Shown here: positions 7,759 to 16,507 of the stretch, one piece after another | Numbering within the stretch: position 1 is the stretch's first letter | How the letters are laid out: each line of letters starts with the position of its first letter | Assembly (NCBI GenBank): GCA_002399445.1 | Contig: DHDR01000031.1 | Coordinates: forward strand, 122,135 to 164,226 | Length of the DNA stretch: 42,092 nt | DNA from: Ruminococcaceae bacterium UBA4871 | GTDB lineage: Bacteria > Bacillota > Clostridia > Oscillospirales > Acutalibacteraceae | Reading direction: 5' to 3' | Notes under the pieces: generated by a model | What the model was told of the DNA's origin: nothing | The model's database searches: none | Seen by the model: only the letters and a program-made list of their open reading frames with translations | Translations under genes and position numbers: made by a program

Positions 7759-10374
7759 TCAGGCTTTTGCCTCATACCACGTTTTGCCGGTTTTCACATC
7801 AACGATTAGCGGAACCGCAAGCTGAACGGCATTTTCCATTTCTTCCTGCAAAAGCTTCTGGGCTGCTTCCGCTTCTTTTTCTGGTGCCTCCACAATCAGT
7901 TCATCATGCACCTGCAGAATCAGCTTTGCGGAAAGGCCCTCTTTTTCCAGCCGGTTCTCCACATGCACCATGGCAATTTTAATAATATCCGCTGCCGCAC
8001 CCTGAATCGGCATATTGCGTGCCACACGTTCCCCGAAGGAGCGGAGGTTGAAATTGCTGCTGGAAAGTTCCGGCAAATAACGCCGCCGCCCAAACATGGT
8101 TTCAGCATAACCCTTTTCTTTTGCGTCTTTGACAACACGCTGCATATAATCATCGATCCCGCTGTAGTGCTGCAGGTAATCCTTAATATAGGTGTCAGCT
8201 TCCCGGCGGGAGATATGCAATTGTTTAGAAAGTGAAAAAGCACCAATACCGTAAACAATGCCGAAATTGACTGCTTTGGCGCGGCTTCTCATCAGCGGTG
8301 TCACCATCTGTTCCGGCATATGAAAGACCTGTGCGGCAGTAGCACGGTGGATGTCCTCTCCATTGCGGAAGGCCTCAATCATATTCTCATCATGGGCAAC
8401 ATGCGCCAAAACCCGCAGCTCAATTTGTGAGTAATCCGCATCCACCAACACACAGCCAGGCTTTGCAATGAAAAAGCGACGCAGTTCCCGGCCGAGATCG
8501 GTTCGCACCGGAATATTCTGCAGGTTTGGCTCTGTGGAGCTGATGCGGCCGGTGCGGGTTTCCGTCTGGTTGAAATTCGAGTGAATACGTCCATCCGGTG
8601 CGATAACTTTCAGCAGCCCATCACAGTAAGTGGATTTCAGTTTGCTGACCGTGCGGTACTGCAAAACCAGCTCCACTACCGGATGCTCATAGCGCAGGTT
8701 TTCCAGCACAGCGGCACTGGTGGACCATCCGCTCTTGGTCTTTTTCCCATGTGGCAGGCCCAGCTTGCCAAACAGCGCTTCTCCAAGCTGTTTGGGACTG
8801 TTCAGGTTAAATTCATAGCCGACTTGTCCCCAAATTTCTTTTTGGAAATCCTGCATCTTTTCGTCCAGTGCCGTTCCGTAATCTGCAATGCCCGCACGGT
8901 CAACTGCAAATCCGGTCTGTTCCATATGAGCCAGCACACGAGCAAGCGGCTGTTCAATGTCCTGCAGCAGAGAAGTTTCATCTGATTCGGCAATTTTCGT
9001 TTCCAGTGCATGACAAAGTTCGGGCAGCGCACAAACGCGGGCACAAGTTGTCAGCGTATCTGCCCGCATTAAATCCTGCGGCTGGGCATTTTTGAGAGAG
9101 ACATTGGCAGACAGGGAAACCCCGTATTCCTGACAAAGCCATTTATAGTCATAATTATTTGCATTCGCATTGAGCAAATAAGCTGCCAGCAACGTATCCA
9201 TAGAAAGGTTCAGTTCACAGCCTGCTGCTTCTGCCGCCGTGAACAGCGGCTTGCTGTCATAAGTACTGCACGGGAGCTGCAGGGAAAAAAGACGTTTCCA
9301 ATCCTCTGGGCTTTCCAGCAAGTAGGCATTTCCGCCCTGTGCCACCGTTAAGCGCTGCAATTCCCGTCCGTTAAATTCCCCCACCATAAAAAGTTTTCCG
9401 TCTTTTTGCAGAGCTTCGCACAGGCTGTCCATTTCCGGATGAAGGTCCAGCGACAGGGAAGCAGCGGCATCACGATTGTCTGCACCAGCAGAAACATTGG
9501 AAGAATTTCCCCAGTCCATCTTTTCCAGCAGTTTAAAAAACTCCAGACGGCGCATCAGCTCCGAAGCTTTCTGCCGGTCTGCAGGAACTTTTCGGTAAGA
9601 TTCTGGGTCAGTATCAATCGGGACATCTTTCCGTATCGTTCCCAGTTCATGGGAAAGATAAGCGTTTTCTTTTCCGTTTCGGAGTTTTTGGCGCATACTT
9701 TCACGGATATCCAGTTCCTCCAGATGCCCATAAATATAATCAATGGAATGATATTTCTGAATCAGTTCCCCAGCCCCTTTGGGGCCAATGCCGCGTACGC
9801 CGGGAATACAGTCGGAAGCATCCCCCTGCAGAGCTTTAATCTCAATCATTTCCGGCGGGGTAACACCGTAATCCTCTTGAACACGCTGCTCATCATAAAC
9901 AGCGACCTGCGGCTGTCCATATTTGGTGCTGGCAAGGCGAACCGACACATAAGGACCGACAAGCTGAAGGCTGTCGCGGTCACCAGTCGCAATGACACAG
10001 GTATCTTTCTTTTTTGTACAGGAAGCGCTGAGCGTGCCTAGAATGTCATCCGCTTCAAAGCTCTCACAGGTGACCAGCTTATAGCCAAGCAATTGCAGCA
10101 GTTCTTTTAAGTTCGGCAACTGCTGGGCCAGCTCGTCCGGCATACCATGACGGTTTGCTTTATAGCCCGCATAGCGTTTGTGGCGAAAAGTCGGTGCTTT
10201 CAGGTCAAACGCAATCGCCACAGCATCCGGCTGAACCTCGCTTTCCAATTTTTGCAGCATCATCAGAAAACCATAGATTCCATTCGTGAAAAGTCCCTCT
10301 TTTGTGGTAAGGAGCTTAATGCCATAAAAGGCACGGTTCAGGATACTGTTGCCGTCCAGGACAAGTAATTTCAT
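7759..10374 (-). CDS. polA: DNA polymerase I
   Basis: The 871-residue enzyme fills gaps and removes RNA primers in replication and repair. Residues 1-290 are the 5'-3' exonuclease domain (start KLLVLDGNSILNRAFYG, acidic residues in ESFEADDILG and ATGDRDSLQLV, helix-hairpin-helix in GVRGIGPKGA). Residues 300-460 keep the proofreading fold but lack the DxE metal-binding motif, so 3'-5' exonuclease activity is probably absent, as in many Firmicutes. Residues 480-871 are the polymerase domain, with DYSQIELRVLAH near 645, the O-helix RSRAKAVNFGIVYG and HDELIVEAP near 823. CGGAGG lies 5 bases before ATG 10374. Confidence 0.97.
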   Translation of the reverse strand: MKLLVLDGNSILNRAFYGIKLLTTKEGLFTNGIYGFLMMLQKLESEVQPDAVAIAFDLKAPTFRHKRYAGYKANRHGMPDELAQQLPNLKELLQLLGYKLVTCESFEADDILGTLSASCTKKKDTCVIATGDRDSLQLVGPYVSVRLASTKYGQPQVAVYDEQRVQEDYGVTPPEMIEIKALQGDASDCIPGVRGIGPKGAGELIQKYHSIDYIYGHLEELDIRESMRQKLRNGKENAYLSHELGTIRKDVPIDTDPESYRKVPADRQKASELMRRLEFFKLLEKMDWGNSSNVSAGADNRDAAASLSLDLHPEMDSLCEALQKDGKLFMVGEFNGRELQRLTVAQGGNAYLLESPEDWKRLFSLQLPCSTYDSKPLFTAAEAAGCELNLSMDTLLAAYLLNANANNYDYKWLCQEYGVSLSANVSLKNAQPQDLMRADTLTTCARVCALPELCHALETKIAESDETSLLQDIEQPLARVLAHMEQTGFAVDRAGIADYGTALDEKMQDFQKEIWGQVGYEFNLNSPKQLGEALFGKLGLPHGKKTKSGWSTSAAVLENLRYEHPVVELVLQYRTVSKLKSTYCDGLLKVIAPDGRIHSNFNQTETRTGRISSTEPNLQNIPVRTDLGRELRRFFIAKPGCVLVDADYSQIELRVLAHVAHDENMIEAFRNGEDIHRATAAQVFHMPEQMVTPLMRSRAKAVNFGIVYGIGAFSLSKQLHISRREADTYIKDYLQHYSGIDDYMQRVVKDAKEKGYAETMFGRRRYLPELSSSNFNLRSFGERVARNMPIQGAAADIIKIAMVHVENRLEKEGLSAKLILQVHDELIVEAPEKEAEAAQKLLQEEMENAVQLAVPLIVDVKTGKTWYEAKA

Positions 10375-10413
10375 GGGTGCCTCCGGAGTAATGATAGAAT
10401 TGGTTACTGTATT

Positions 10414-10441
10414 ATTGTAAAATAGAAGAATGAAAATTCAA
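10414..10441 (-). promoter_or_regulatory. Probable promoter of polA
   Basis: On the minus strand TTGAAT (10441-10436), 16 bases and TACAAT (10419-10414) lie about 40 bases before the polA start. The -35 box overlaps the stop codon of the upstream pentapeptide gene. Confidence 0.5.
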
Positions 10442-11085
10442 GAGATTTTAACATGGATGCCCAACAATCCGGCAAGTCCGGCTGCCTGTATCAGGTTTAC
10501 GGTAATGCCCTTAAGCTCTGACGGCGGAGATGAAACAATCGGGGATGTAAATTCACCTTCAGAAAAATCAATGCCGGACAGTGGTGTGTGAAAAAAATTG
10601 TTGTGCAAAAATTGACAATCTTTTGCTGTCAAGCGCCTAAGCACAGATTCCGCTGCCGAAGCTTCTGTAAAATCACAATGGGTAAAATGAATGTCTGTCA
10701 TCCGGCTCCGGTCTAAGCAGGCATACTGAAAGATACTGTCATCTGCCGAAAAGTGCTTGAAAACAGAACCGCCAAAGTTTGTTCCGATACATCTGCAGCT
10801 CAAAAAGCAGCATTTGTCAAAGAAAGCATCCGTCAAAATGCTGTTGGAAAAGTCACAGTGCGCAAAGGTCACATCAGTGAATGATGCCTGAGCCAGAGAA
10901 CAGCTGGAAAAAGTACAATCCGTAAACGTGCTTCTTCGCAGGTCAATTCGGTCAAGTTTGACTTGTTTCAGCGAAACCTTGCAGAATTTTTCACAGGAAA
11001 GCGGAGTCTCTTCCTCCAGAAACGGCCGTACATATGTTAAAAAATCGGCAGATTCCTTTGTGCCGGCGTTCATTTCCTGAGGCAT
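10438..11085 (-). CDS. Pentapeptide-repeat protein
   Basis: The 215-residue protein has a central run (about residues 35-180) of five-residue repeats with a central Phe or Leu and small or polar residues on either side, such as CSLAQASFTDVTFAHCDFSN. These fold into a right-handed quadrilateral beta-helix. Some family members mimic DNA and protect gyrase (Qnr, MfpA), but most have unknown roles, and nothing here separates those options. It is rich in Cys. GGAGG lies 10 bases before ATG 11085. It is transcribed divergently from dusB and precedes polA, which has its own likely promoter. Confidence 0.82.
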   Translation of the reverse strand: MPQEMNAGTKESADFLTYVRPFLEEETPLSCEKFCKVSLKQVKLDRIDLRRSTFTDCTFSSCSLAQASFTDVTFAHCDFSNSILTDAFFDKCCFLSCRCIGTNFGGSVFKHFSADDSIFQYACLDRSRMTDIHFTHCDFTEASAAESVLRRLTAKDCQFLHNNFFHTPLSGIDFSEGEFTSPIVSSPPSELKGITVNLIQAAGLAGLLGIHVKIS

Positions 11086-11114
11086 TATAATGCTTCCTCC
11101 CTCTTGTATCCTAT

Positions 11115-11143
11115 ATTATACCACGATTCCGCCACATGGAAAA
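11115..11143 (-). promoter_or_regulatory. Possible promoter of the pentapeptide-repeat gene
   Basis: A perfect TATAAT on the minus strand (11120-11115) lies about 30 bases before the start codon. The -35 region at 17-base spacing (TTTTCC) is poor, so only the -10 box is secure. Confidence 0.45.
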
Positions 11144-11159
11144 GGTTTCCCTACAAGCG

Positions 11160-11188
11160 TTTCGCTTTATAGGCGAAAGGTGTATAAT
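11160..11188 (+). promoter_or_regulatory. dusB promoter region with an internal palindrome
   Basis: TATAAT at 11183-11188 lies 36 bases before the dusB start. Between it and a poor -35 region (TTTCGC at 11160-11165) sits the inverted repeat TTTCGC-N7-GCGAAA (11160-11178). The repeat overlaps the spacer and could be an operator. Confidence 0.45.
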
Positions 11189-11223
11189 AAATGCTGAGTA
11201 ATGAATGTTATTGGGAGGCTATT

Positions 11224-12216
11224 ATGCTGAAAATCGGAAATGTGGAACTAACCGGTCAGGCACTGCTTGCCCCTATGGCAGGTGTAACGGACCGCGCATT
11301 TCGGGAGCTTTGTGTCCGCTTCGGTGCAGGGTACTGTGTAACAGAAATGGTCAGCGCAAAAGCGCTGGAATATCACGATAAAAAGACGGCTTCGCTAATG
11401 GACATCGGACCGTCAGAACATCCATGCGGTATCCAGATTTTCGGAAGTGAGCCAGAAGTCATGGCGCTGGCAGCAAGGGAAGCAGAAACCTTCGGCCCTG
11501 ACATTATTGACATTAACATGGGCTGTCCGGTGCCTAAAATCAATAAATCGGGAAGTGGAGCGGCACTGATGAAAACACCGCAGCTCTGCGGGGAAATCAC
11601 TGCCGCCGTAAAGGAAGCTGTTCATATTCCGGTCACTGTCAAAATCCGGGCCGGCTGGAACAGCAGCAGCATCAATGCTCCGGAAGTCGCAAAAATTTGC
11701 GCAGATGCCGGCGCCGATGCAATTACGGTTCATGCGCGAACAAAAACACAAATGTATAAGCCCGGCGTGGATTGGCGCATCATTCGGGCCGTGAAAGAAG
11801 CGGTTTCTGTTCCGGTAATTGGAAACGGAGACGTGACCGGACCGGTCGCTGCCGCACATATGCTGGAACAGACCGGCTGTGATGCCGTCATGATCGGACG
11901 CAGCGCAATGGGAAATCCGTGGATCTTTCAGCAGATCAATGCAGCGCTGCAGGAACAAGTAGAAATTGTTCCGCCGCCCGATATCTGTCAGCGATTAACA
12001 GTTATGTTGCAGCACATCAAAAAAATGATAGCGTATAAGGGAGAACACCGCGCGATGCACGAGGCACGAAAACATGTTTCGTGGTACCTGCACGGCCTGC
12101 GCGGTGCGGCGGAATTCCGCCGCAGAGCCGGTAGTTTAGAGACATTTCATGATTTGGAAAAGTTGACTCAGGACGTACTGGAGGAAAATCAAACTCAGAA
12201 AATAATCGAAATGTGA
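11224..12216 (+). CDS. dusB: tRNA-dihydrouridine synthase (DusB type)
   Basis: The 330-residue flavoenzyme reduces uridines of the tRNA D-loop to dihydrouridine using FMN. The N-terminal APMAGVTDRAFRELC, the catalytic-cysteine motif DINMGCPVPKINKSGSGAALM, the FMN/tRNA-site sequence ITVHARTKTQ and the phosphate loop IGNGDV with GRSAMGNPWIF are all present. The DusB subfamily fits best for a Firmicute. ATG 11224 follows GGGAGG by 5 bases; an upstream in-frame ATG at 11191 has no such site and sits at the predicted transcription start. Confidence 0.95.
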   Translation: MLKIGNVELTGQALLAPMAGVTDRAFRELCVRFGAGYCVTEMVSAKALEYHDKKTASLMDIGPSEHPCGIQIFGSEPEVMALAAREAETFGPDIIDINMGCPVPKINKSGSGAALMKTPQLCGEITAAVKEAVHIPVTVKIRAGWNSSSINAPEVAKICADAGADAITVHARTKTQMYKPGVDWRIIRAVKEAVSVPVIGNGDVTGPVAAAHMLEQTGCDAVMIGRSAMGNPWIFQQINAALQEQVEIVPPPDICQRLTVMLQHIKKMIAYKGEHRAMHEARKHVSWYLHGLRGAAEFRRRAGSLETFHDLEKLTQDVLEENQTQKIIEM

Positions 12217-12268
12217 CGGCTTTCGGATAAAGTCATACTTTTTCCCGAATCAGGTCACACGATTCCTC

Positions 12269-12298
12269 TTGTATTTTTGCCCCTGTTTGTGCTAGAAT
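12269..12298 (+). promoter_or_regulatory. Promoter of the Ser/Pro-rich membrane protein gene
   Basis: TTGTAT (12269-12274), 18 bases and TAGAAT (12293-12298) precede the gene by about 80 bases. The leader contains a perfect 8-bp stem-loop (12336-12359). Confidence 0.6.
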
Positions 12299-12335
12299 AG
12301 GTAACACTGATAGGTGAATAAATGGAAATATGCCT

Positions 12336-12359
12336 AGACAGAATTGAGTTGTTCTGTCT
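12336..12359 (+). promoter_or_regulatory. Leader stem-loop
   Basis: AGACAGAA (12336-12343) pairs perfectly with TTCTGTCT (12352-12359) around an 8-base loop, ending seven bases before the GGAGG ribosome site. There is no T tract, so it is a leader element or mRNA stabiliser rather than a terminator. Confidence 0.45.
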
Positions 12360-12380
12360 GGTACTGGAGGTACAGTGATC

Positions 12381-13838
12381 GTGAAAAAAAAGTCAATTCG
12401 CACACTGCTTTTGTTGTTCACGATGGTTTTTGCAGTTGCGTCCTTTGGCACAACTGCTTGGGCGGAAAACGGGGCGGGGATTTCACCCGTTCCTGAAAAT
12501 GGCACTTCGTCAACAGGAGAAGCCACTTCATCAAAACAGACAATATCTTCGCGAAATCCCGAACCATCGGATGCTCCTGCACCTTCTCACCGGGTAATTT
12601 CTTCACGAACACCGGAGAGACCAACATCGCCAAGCAAAAGCTTTGTAAATGATAAACCTAAAAGTCCGTCAAATACTGTCAGCAAAAGCTCCTCAACTGT
12701 GAGCAGTAATAATTATGTTGACCCGGATAACACCATCAGTGGAAAGGGAAATCCCTCTGTTGCGACACGTCCAAATACAGACGAGAAACGCATTGATGAA
12801 AATGCTGCCGCATTGTCCAGCAATTCACCTGATGCTGAGTCGGAGGACTGGAGCAGCCTGCTCCCGGAATCTTCTGTTTCTTCCGCAGCCTCAGGCAGTA
12901 TGGCAACAGGAGGTGCCGGAACCGTTACTTCCGGTAAAAGCGGCGGGTTGTCTTCTCTGTTTCTTTTGGGAATTGCTTTAATTATTGCAGCCGTCTGTGG
13001 AATCGGTGCATTCATTTACCTGCAGTTTTTCTCCCGCAAACATCGCGGCGGAAAGTTAGGGCACAATGAGGCCGACGGACGGCAAGAAGATGATATGGAC
13101 GGGTTTGAATATGATCCTTCTGAATTAAAACATATGCCAGACCGTTATGGCAGAAATAGTTCTTACAATCCCCAGCCAAAGGAAAACCCATCTTCATCAG
13201 ACCCAACGGTTGTTGCACCCCCCATTCATCCGGAACCAAATGATGCAGCCGATAATTTCACCGATATTAATTCCAGCAGTGATGGTATTCAGCATCGGGA
13301 GGAATACGAAGAATTCGTCCAACGGACAAGACCGCCAATCATTCCAAAGCCCGTTTCTCACACAGGCTCGCCCCTCAGCACACAGGACCCCGACGATGAA
13401 GAAACACTGGTACTTCCACATATCTCACAAGAAGAAGCCGCACGTCGGGCACATCAGACACAAGTGAATCGGCGGCGTCATCCTCCTCTGACTTCCAATG
13501 CGATTCCCCGCAATCTGCGGGGCCGGCCGGCCGCACGACAGATATCCGGCAAAAATAACACACCACCGTCGGCGGCTATTTCCCATCCGGTTGCGTCAGC
13601 TCCTGCAGTTTCTGCACAGAATCAACCAACACCTTCAGCACAACCGAAGGAAAGAAAACCGATTTCCAAAAGGCAACCTGCTTCAAAGAAACCAGAAACC
13701 CCTGTAAAAGATTCTGCACGGCCTGCAGCGCAGCAGGCATCCGCTGTTACGATTTCAGGGAAAGAACCTGTACAGGCTGAACAGAATAACAGTGATTTTG
13801 ACTGGGATAAATTTTTGGAAGAAAACCGTCATGAATAA
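12381..13838 (+). CDS. Uncharacterised exported single-pass membrane protein, Ser/Pro-rich
   Basis: I do not recognise a family. The roughly 485-residue protein starts with a signal peptide (Lys-rich start, hydrophobic core, likely cleavage after TTAWA). An extracytoplasmic region of about 160 residues rich in Ser, Thr, Pro and Asn follows, then a transmembrane helix near 190-215 (LFLLGIALIIAAVCGIGAFI) and a stop-transfer RKHRGGK. The cytoplasmic tail of about 265 residues is predicted disordered, rich in Pro, Gln, Asp and Ser. It ends in FDWDKFLEENRHE, the only well-ordered-looking element and possibly a docking motif. Two imperfect ISSR-x-PE repeats lie near the N-terminus. GTG 12381 is 10 bases after GGAGG; GTG 12375 is an alternative at 4 bases. 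The gene has its own promoter and terminator. Confidence 0.8.
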   Translation: MKKKSIRTLLLLFTMVFAVASFGTTAWAENGAGISPVPENGTSSTGEATSSKQTISSRNPEPSDAPAPSHRVISSRTPERPTSPSKSFVNDKPKSPSNTVSKSSSTVSSNNYVDPDNTISGKGNPSVATRPNTDEKRIDENAAALSSNSPDAESEDWSSLLPESSVSSAASGSMATGGAGTVTSGKSGGLSSLFLLGIALIIAAVCGIGAFIYLQFFSRKHRGGKLGHNEADGRQEDDMDGFEYDPSELKHMPDRYGRNSSYNPQPKENPSSSDPTVVAPPIHPEPNDAADNFTDINSSSDGIQHREEYEEFVQRTRPPIIPKPVSHTGSPLSTQDPDDEETLVLPHISQEEAARRAHQTQVNRRRHPPLTSNAIPRNLRGRPAARQISGKNNTPPSAAISHPVASAPAVSAQNQPTPSAQPKERKPISKRQPASKKPETPVKDSARPAAQQASAVTISGKEPVQAEQNNSDFDWDKFLEENRHE

Positions 13839-13855
13839 TTGACCATAAAACATAA

Positions 13856-13897
13856 CAAAGAGCCGCTGTCTGGCAATTGTCAGACAGCGGCTCTTTG
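13856..13897. terminator. Bidirectional terminator between convergent genes
   Basis: A perfect 17-bp stem (13856-13872 with 13881-13897) with an 8-base loop lies between the stops of the membrane protein gene and the alcohol dehydrogenase gene. T-rich sequence follows on both strands, though neither run is uninterrupted. Confidence 0.75.
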
Positions 13898-13955
13898 TGG
13901 TTTTAAAGGAAATGTAGAAGCGGACTCTACTGAAAATCCGGAAGCTCAATAAATT

Positions 13956-15086
13956 TTATAAAGCCTCTTTGTAAATGCGTTTAAGGTCATTCCGCGTGAA
14001 AACAATCGGGTTATTAGAAATTCCAGCAGCAGAAACTTTTAGACAATTTTCTGTCATCCAGTCCACATTACTTTCCGAAATGCCAAGCTGAGAAAGCGTT
14101 ATATCCAAGTCAAGCATTTTCAGCAGTTTGCGAATTTGTTTCACACAATCGTTTTCATTCTGCCCACCCAAAAGTCTTGAAATAGCTGCAAATTTTTTGG
14201 GCGCACCCTTGATGGATTCTTCAAACACAGGCGGAGTCAGTGCGGCAAGCCCTTTCCCATGGACAATATTTTTCAGCCCGCTTGCCGGATGCTCCATTCC
14301 ATGTGTTGCAACAATTCCAGCAGTGTTGATCGCCATACCGCCCAGCGTGCTGGCGAATGTCATTTTCTCCCATGCCTCTGCATCGTTATAGTCCTGATAA
14401 ATTTTCGGAAGGCTTTCTGCAATCAAGCGAACCCCTTCAAGGGAAATCAGGTCTGTCAAGGGCTGCCCAATTTTTGACAGATAGGCTTCCATGTTGTGGC
14501 ACAGCGCATCAAACCCGACAGATGCAAGAACACTTTTGGGCATAGTCTTCATTAGGTCTGGGTCAATAATGGAAACCTTTGCGACAATCGCCTGACAGCG
14601 CAGAGACTTTTTATCGCCATTTTCTGCATTAGTAAGGACTGCAAAACTGTTTCCCTCACTTCCGGTACCACAGGTTGTCGGTACCAAAAGAATGGGAAGG
14701 GCCTTATCTGAGGACTTTTTATTAAAGATGTAATCGGAAATGTCACCGTCATTAACGGACAAAAAGGAAATTGCCTTTGCAGCATCCATAATACTGCCGC
14801 CGCCAATGCCAATAATTTCATCACAGCCTTCATTTTTGGCAAGCTCTGCACCCCCATAAGCGGTCGTTGTTAATGGATTCGGTTCAACCTTGTCAAAAAC
14901 CACGCTGCTTATATTTTCCTTTTTCAAGAGAGCAATCGCTTTATCGAGCAGTCCTGATTTTTTTGTGCTGCTTTTTCCTGTTACGATCAATGCTTTGTGA
15001 CCGTATTTTGCGGCCTGCTCCCCAAGTTCTTTGATCCTTCCGCTTCCAAACCGGAGGTTTACCGGCAGATAATACTCAAATTTCAC
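13956..15086 (-). CDS. Iron-containing alcohol dehydrogenase
   Basis: The 376-residue protein belongs to the group III metal-dependent alcohol dehydrogenases, which reduce aldehydes with NAD(P)H in fermentation. The nucleotide-binding GGGSIMDAAKAIS, the block PTTCGTGSEG, and the metal ligands in FDALCHNMEAYLS and HGMEHPASGLKNIVHGKGLA are intact. The substrate (ethanol, butanol, 1,3-propanediol or other) cannot be read from sequence. GTG 15086 lies 10 bases after AAGGAG; the frame continues upstream to 15158 but without a ribosome site. No clear SigA promoter is visible upstream. It converges on the hairpin at 13856-13897. Confidence 0.93.
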   Translation of the reverse strand: MKFEYYLPVNLRFGSGRIKELGEQAAKYGHKALIVTGKSSTKKSGLLDKAIALLKKENISSVVFDKVEPNPLTTTAYGGAELAKNEGCDEIIGIGGGSIMDAAKAISFLSVNDGDISDYIFNKKSSDKALPILLVPTTCGTGSEGNSFAVLTNAENGDKKSLRCQAIVAKVSIIDPDLMKTMPKSVLASVGFDALCHNMEAYLSKIGQPLTDLISLEGVRLIAESLPKIYQDYNDAEAWEKMTFASTLGGMAINTAGIVATHGMEHPASGLKNIVHGKGLAALTPPVFEESIKGAPKKFAAISRLLGGQNENDCVKQIRKLLKMLDLDITLSQLGISESNVDWMTENCLKVSAAGISNNPIVFTRNDLKRIYKEAL

Positions 15087-15465
15087 AAACAATCCACTCC
15101 TTAATGACAAACATTTAAAACACACAAGCCAGCCGCTTTCCGGTTGCTGAAAATGCAAGGACCGGTCATTGATTTTGTTGTACTATTTCCACCGGCATAC
15201 TTGCTGAAAGCTTCAAAATTGATTTGCAGAAAATATAAAAAACAATTGAATAAAAACAAAAAGGTGTTTATAAGAAAAAATCTCATAAACACCCTTGTCT
15301 ATTCAGTTATCATTATAAATGGCCCCTATGCATTTGTCATTATTGAATATGCACAAATATGTGTCAATTACGAACAAAGATTACAGTATAAACATCTCTC
15401 TCATATTCAATCCGTATCCAACAAAAACAAATCAAAACATAAAGGTCACTTTGGAATCGGCTGAA
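15087..15465. other. 379-base non-coding gap between the alcohol dehydrogenase and GGGtGRT genes
   Basis: The gap holds the leader of the alcohol dehydrogenase gene, the minus-strand terminator of the upstream operon (15253-15293) and about 170 A+T-rich bases after the GGGtGRT stop. Open frames here are short and have no ribosome site or recognisable protein. I see no riboswitch. Confidence 0.6.
15253..15293 (-). terminator. Terminator of the NifU-like/GGGtGRT operon
   Basis: On the minus strand GGTGTTTAT (15293-15285) pairs perfectly with ATAAACACC (15271-15263) and is followed by TTTTTGTTTTT. It lies about 170 bases after the operon's last stop codon and separates it from the alcohol dehydrogenase gene. 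Confidence 0.72.
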
Positions 15466-16479
15466 TCAGCCCTTTTGGCAAGCCTCATAAACAGCAACTG
15501 CACATGCAACCGTTGCACCGACCATCGGGTTGTTGCCCATGCCGATCAGGCCCATCATTTCCACATGTGCAGGAACTGAGGAAGAGCCAGCAAACTGCGC
15601 ATCGCTGTGCATACGGCCCATGGAGTCAGTCAATCCGTAAGAAGCCGGGCCTGCACCCATGTTGTCAGGATGCAGTGTACGGCCTGTGCCGCCGCCGGAA
15701 GCGACGGAGAAATACGGGCGGTTGTTTTCATTACACCATTTTTTATAGGTACCGGCTACCAAGTGCTGGAACCGCACAGGGTTGGTAGAGTTACCGGTAA
15801 TGGAGACATCAACGCCTTCATCACGCATGATTGCAACGCCTTCCTGTACGTCGTTTGCACCATAGCATTTGATTGCTGCGCGGTCACCGGTGGAGTACGG
15901 TACTGTCTCGACAATATTCAGTTTATCATGATAAAAGTCATAGTCAGTCTTAACATAAGTAAAACCGTTAATGCGAGAAATAATGTAAGCAGCATCTTTT
16001 CCCAGACCGTTCAAAATGACACGGAGCGGCTTTTTACGGGCAAGGTTTGCCGTACGGGCGATGCCAATGGCACCTTCTGCTGCAGCGAAGCTTTCATGGC
16101 CAGCAAGAAATGCAAAGCACTGTGTCTCATCACGCAGTAAACGTGCACCCAGATTGCCGTGGCCAAGTCCCACTTTCCTGTGTTCAGCAACAGAACCCGG
16201 AATACAGAATGCCTGCAGGCCAACACCGATTTTTTCGCTGGCTTCTGGGGCAGACGAAACACCGGTCTTCAGACCGAGTGCAGTCCCCAGTGTATATGCC
16301 CATGCAGCGTTATCAAAAGCGATGGGCTGAACACCCTTGACGATTTTTTCTACATCAATACCTTTAGAAAGGCAAAGGTCGCGTGCTTCTTCCAGACTGC
16401 CGAGGTCATTTTCTTTCAAGAATGCCTCAATCTTGGGCATTCTTCTCTCTTTCCCTTCAAACATGACATCATTTGCCAT
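15466..16479 (-). CDS. GGGtGRT family protein
   Basis: The 337-residue protein belongs to the family named after its GGGtGRT motif, here SVASGGGTGRTLHPDNMGAG at residues 258-277. Other conserved features are the Gly/His-rich stretch KVGLGHGNLGARLLRDETQCFAF (102-124), GHESFAAAEGAIGIARTANLARKKP, ISRINGFTYV and a Gly/Met-rich end (LIGMGNNPMVGATVACAV). It has no signal peptide and is probably cytoplasmic. No biochemical function is established for the family, to my knowledge. The gene follows a NifU-like scaffold gene by 28 bases, so a role linked to Fe-S or another metal cofactor is plausible but inferred. AAGGAGG lies 10 bases before ATG 16479. Confidence 0.88.
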   Translation of the reverse strand: MANDVMFEGKERRMPKIEAFLKENDLGSLEEARDLCLSKGIDVEKIVKGVQPIAFDNAAWAYTLGTALGLKTGVSSAPEASEKIGVGLQAFCIPGSVAEHRKVGLGHGNLGARLLRDETQCFAFLAGHESFAAAEGAIGIARTANLARKKPLRVILNGLGKDAAYIISRINGFTYVKTDYDFYHDKLNIVETVPYSTGDRAAIKCYGANDVQEGVAIMRDEGVDVSITGNSTNPVRFQHLVAGTYKKWCNENNRPYFSVASGGGTGRTLHPDNMGAGPASYGLTDSMGRMHSDAQFAGSSSVPAHVEMMGLIGMGNNPMVGATVACAVAVYEACQKG

Positions 16480-16507
16480 TGTTTTAGATCCTCCTTTTTA
16501 CAGCTTC

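Noticed and set aside
15155..15172. SigL (sigma-54) type -24/-12 promoter upstream of the alcohol dehydrogenase gene
   Set aside because: A TTGCA and an upstream CCGG are suggestive, but the essential GG at -24 is missing, so the match is below what chance gives.
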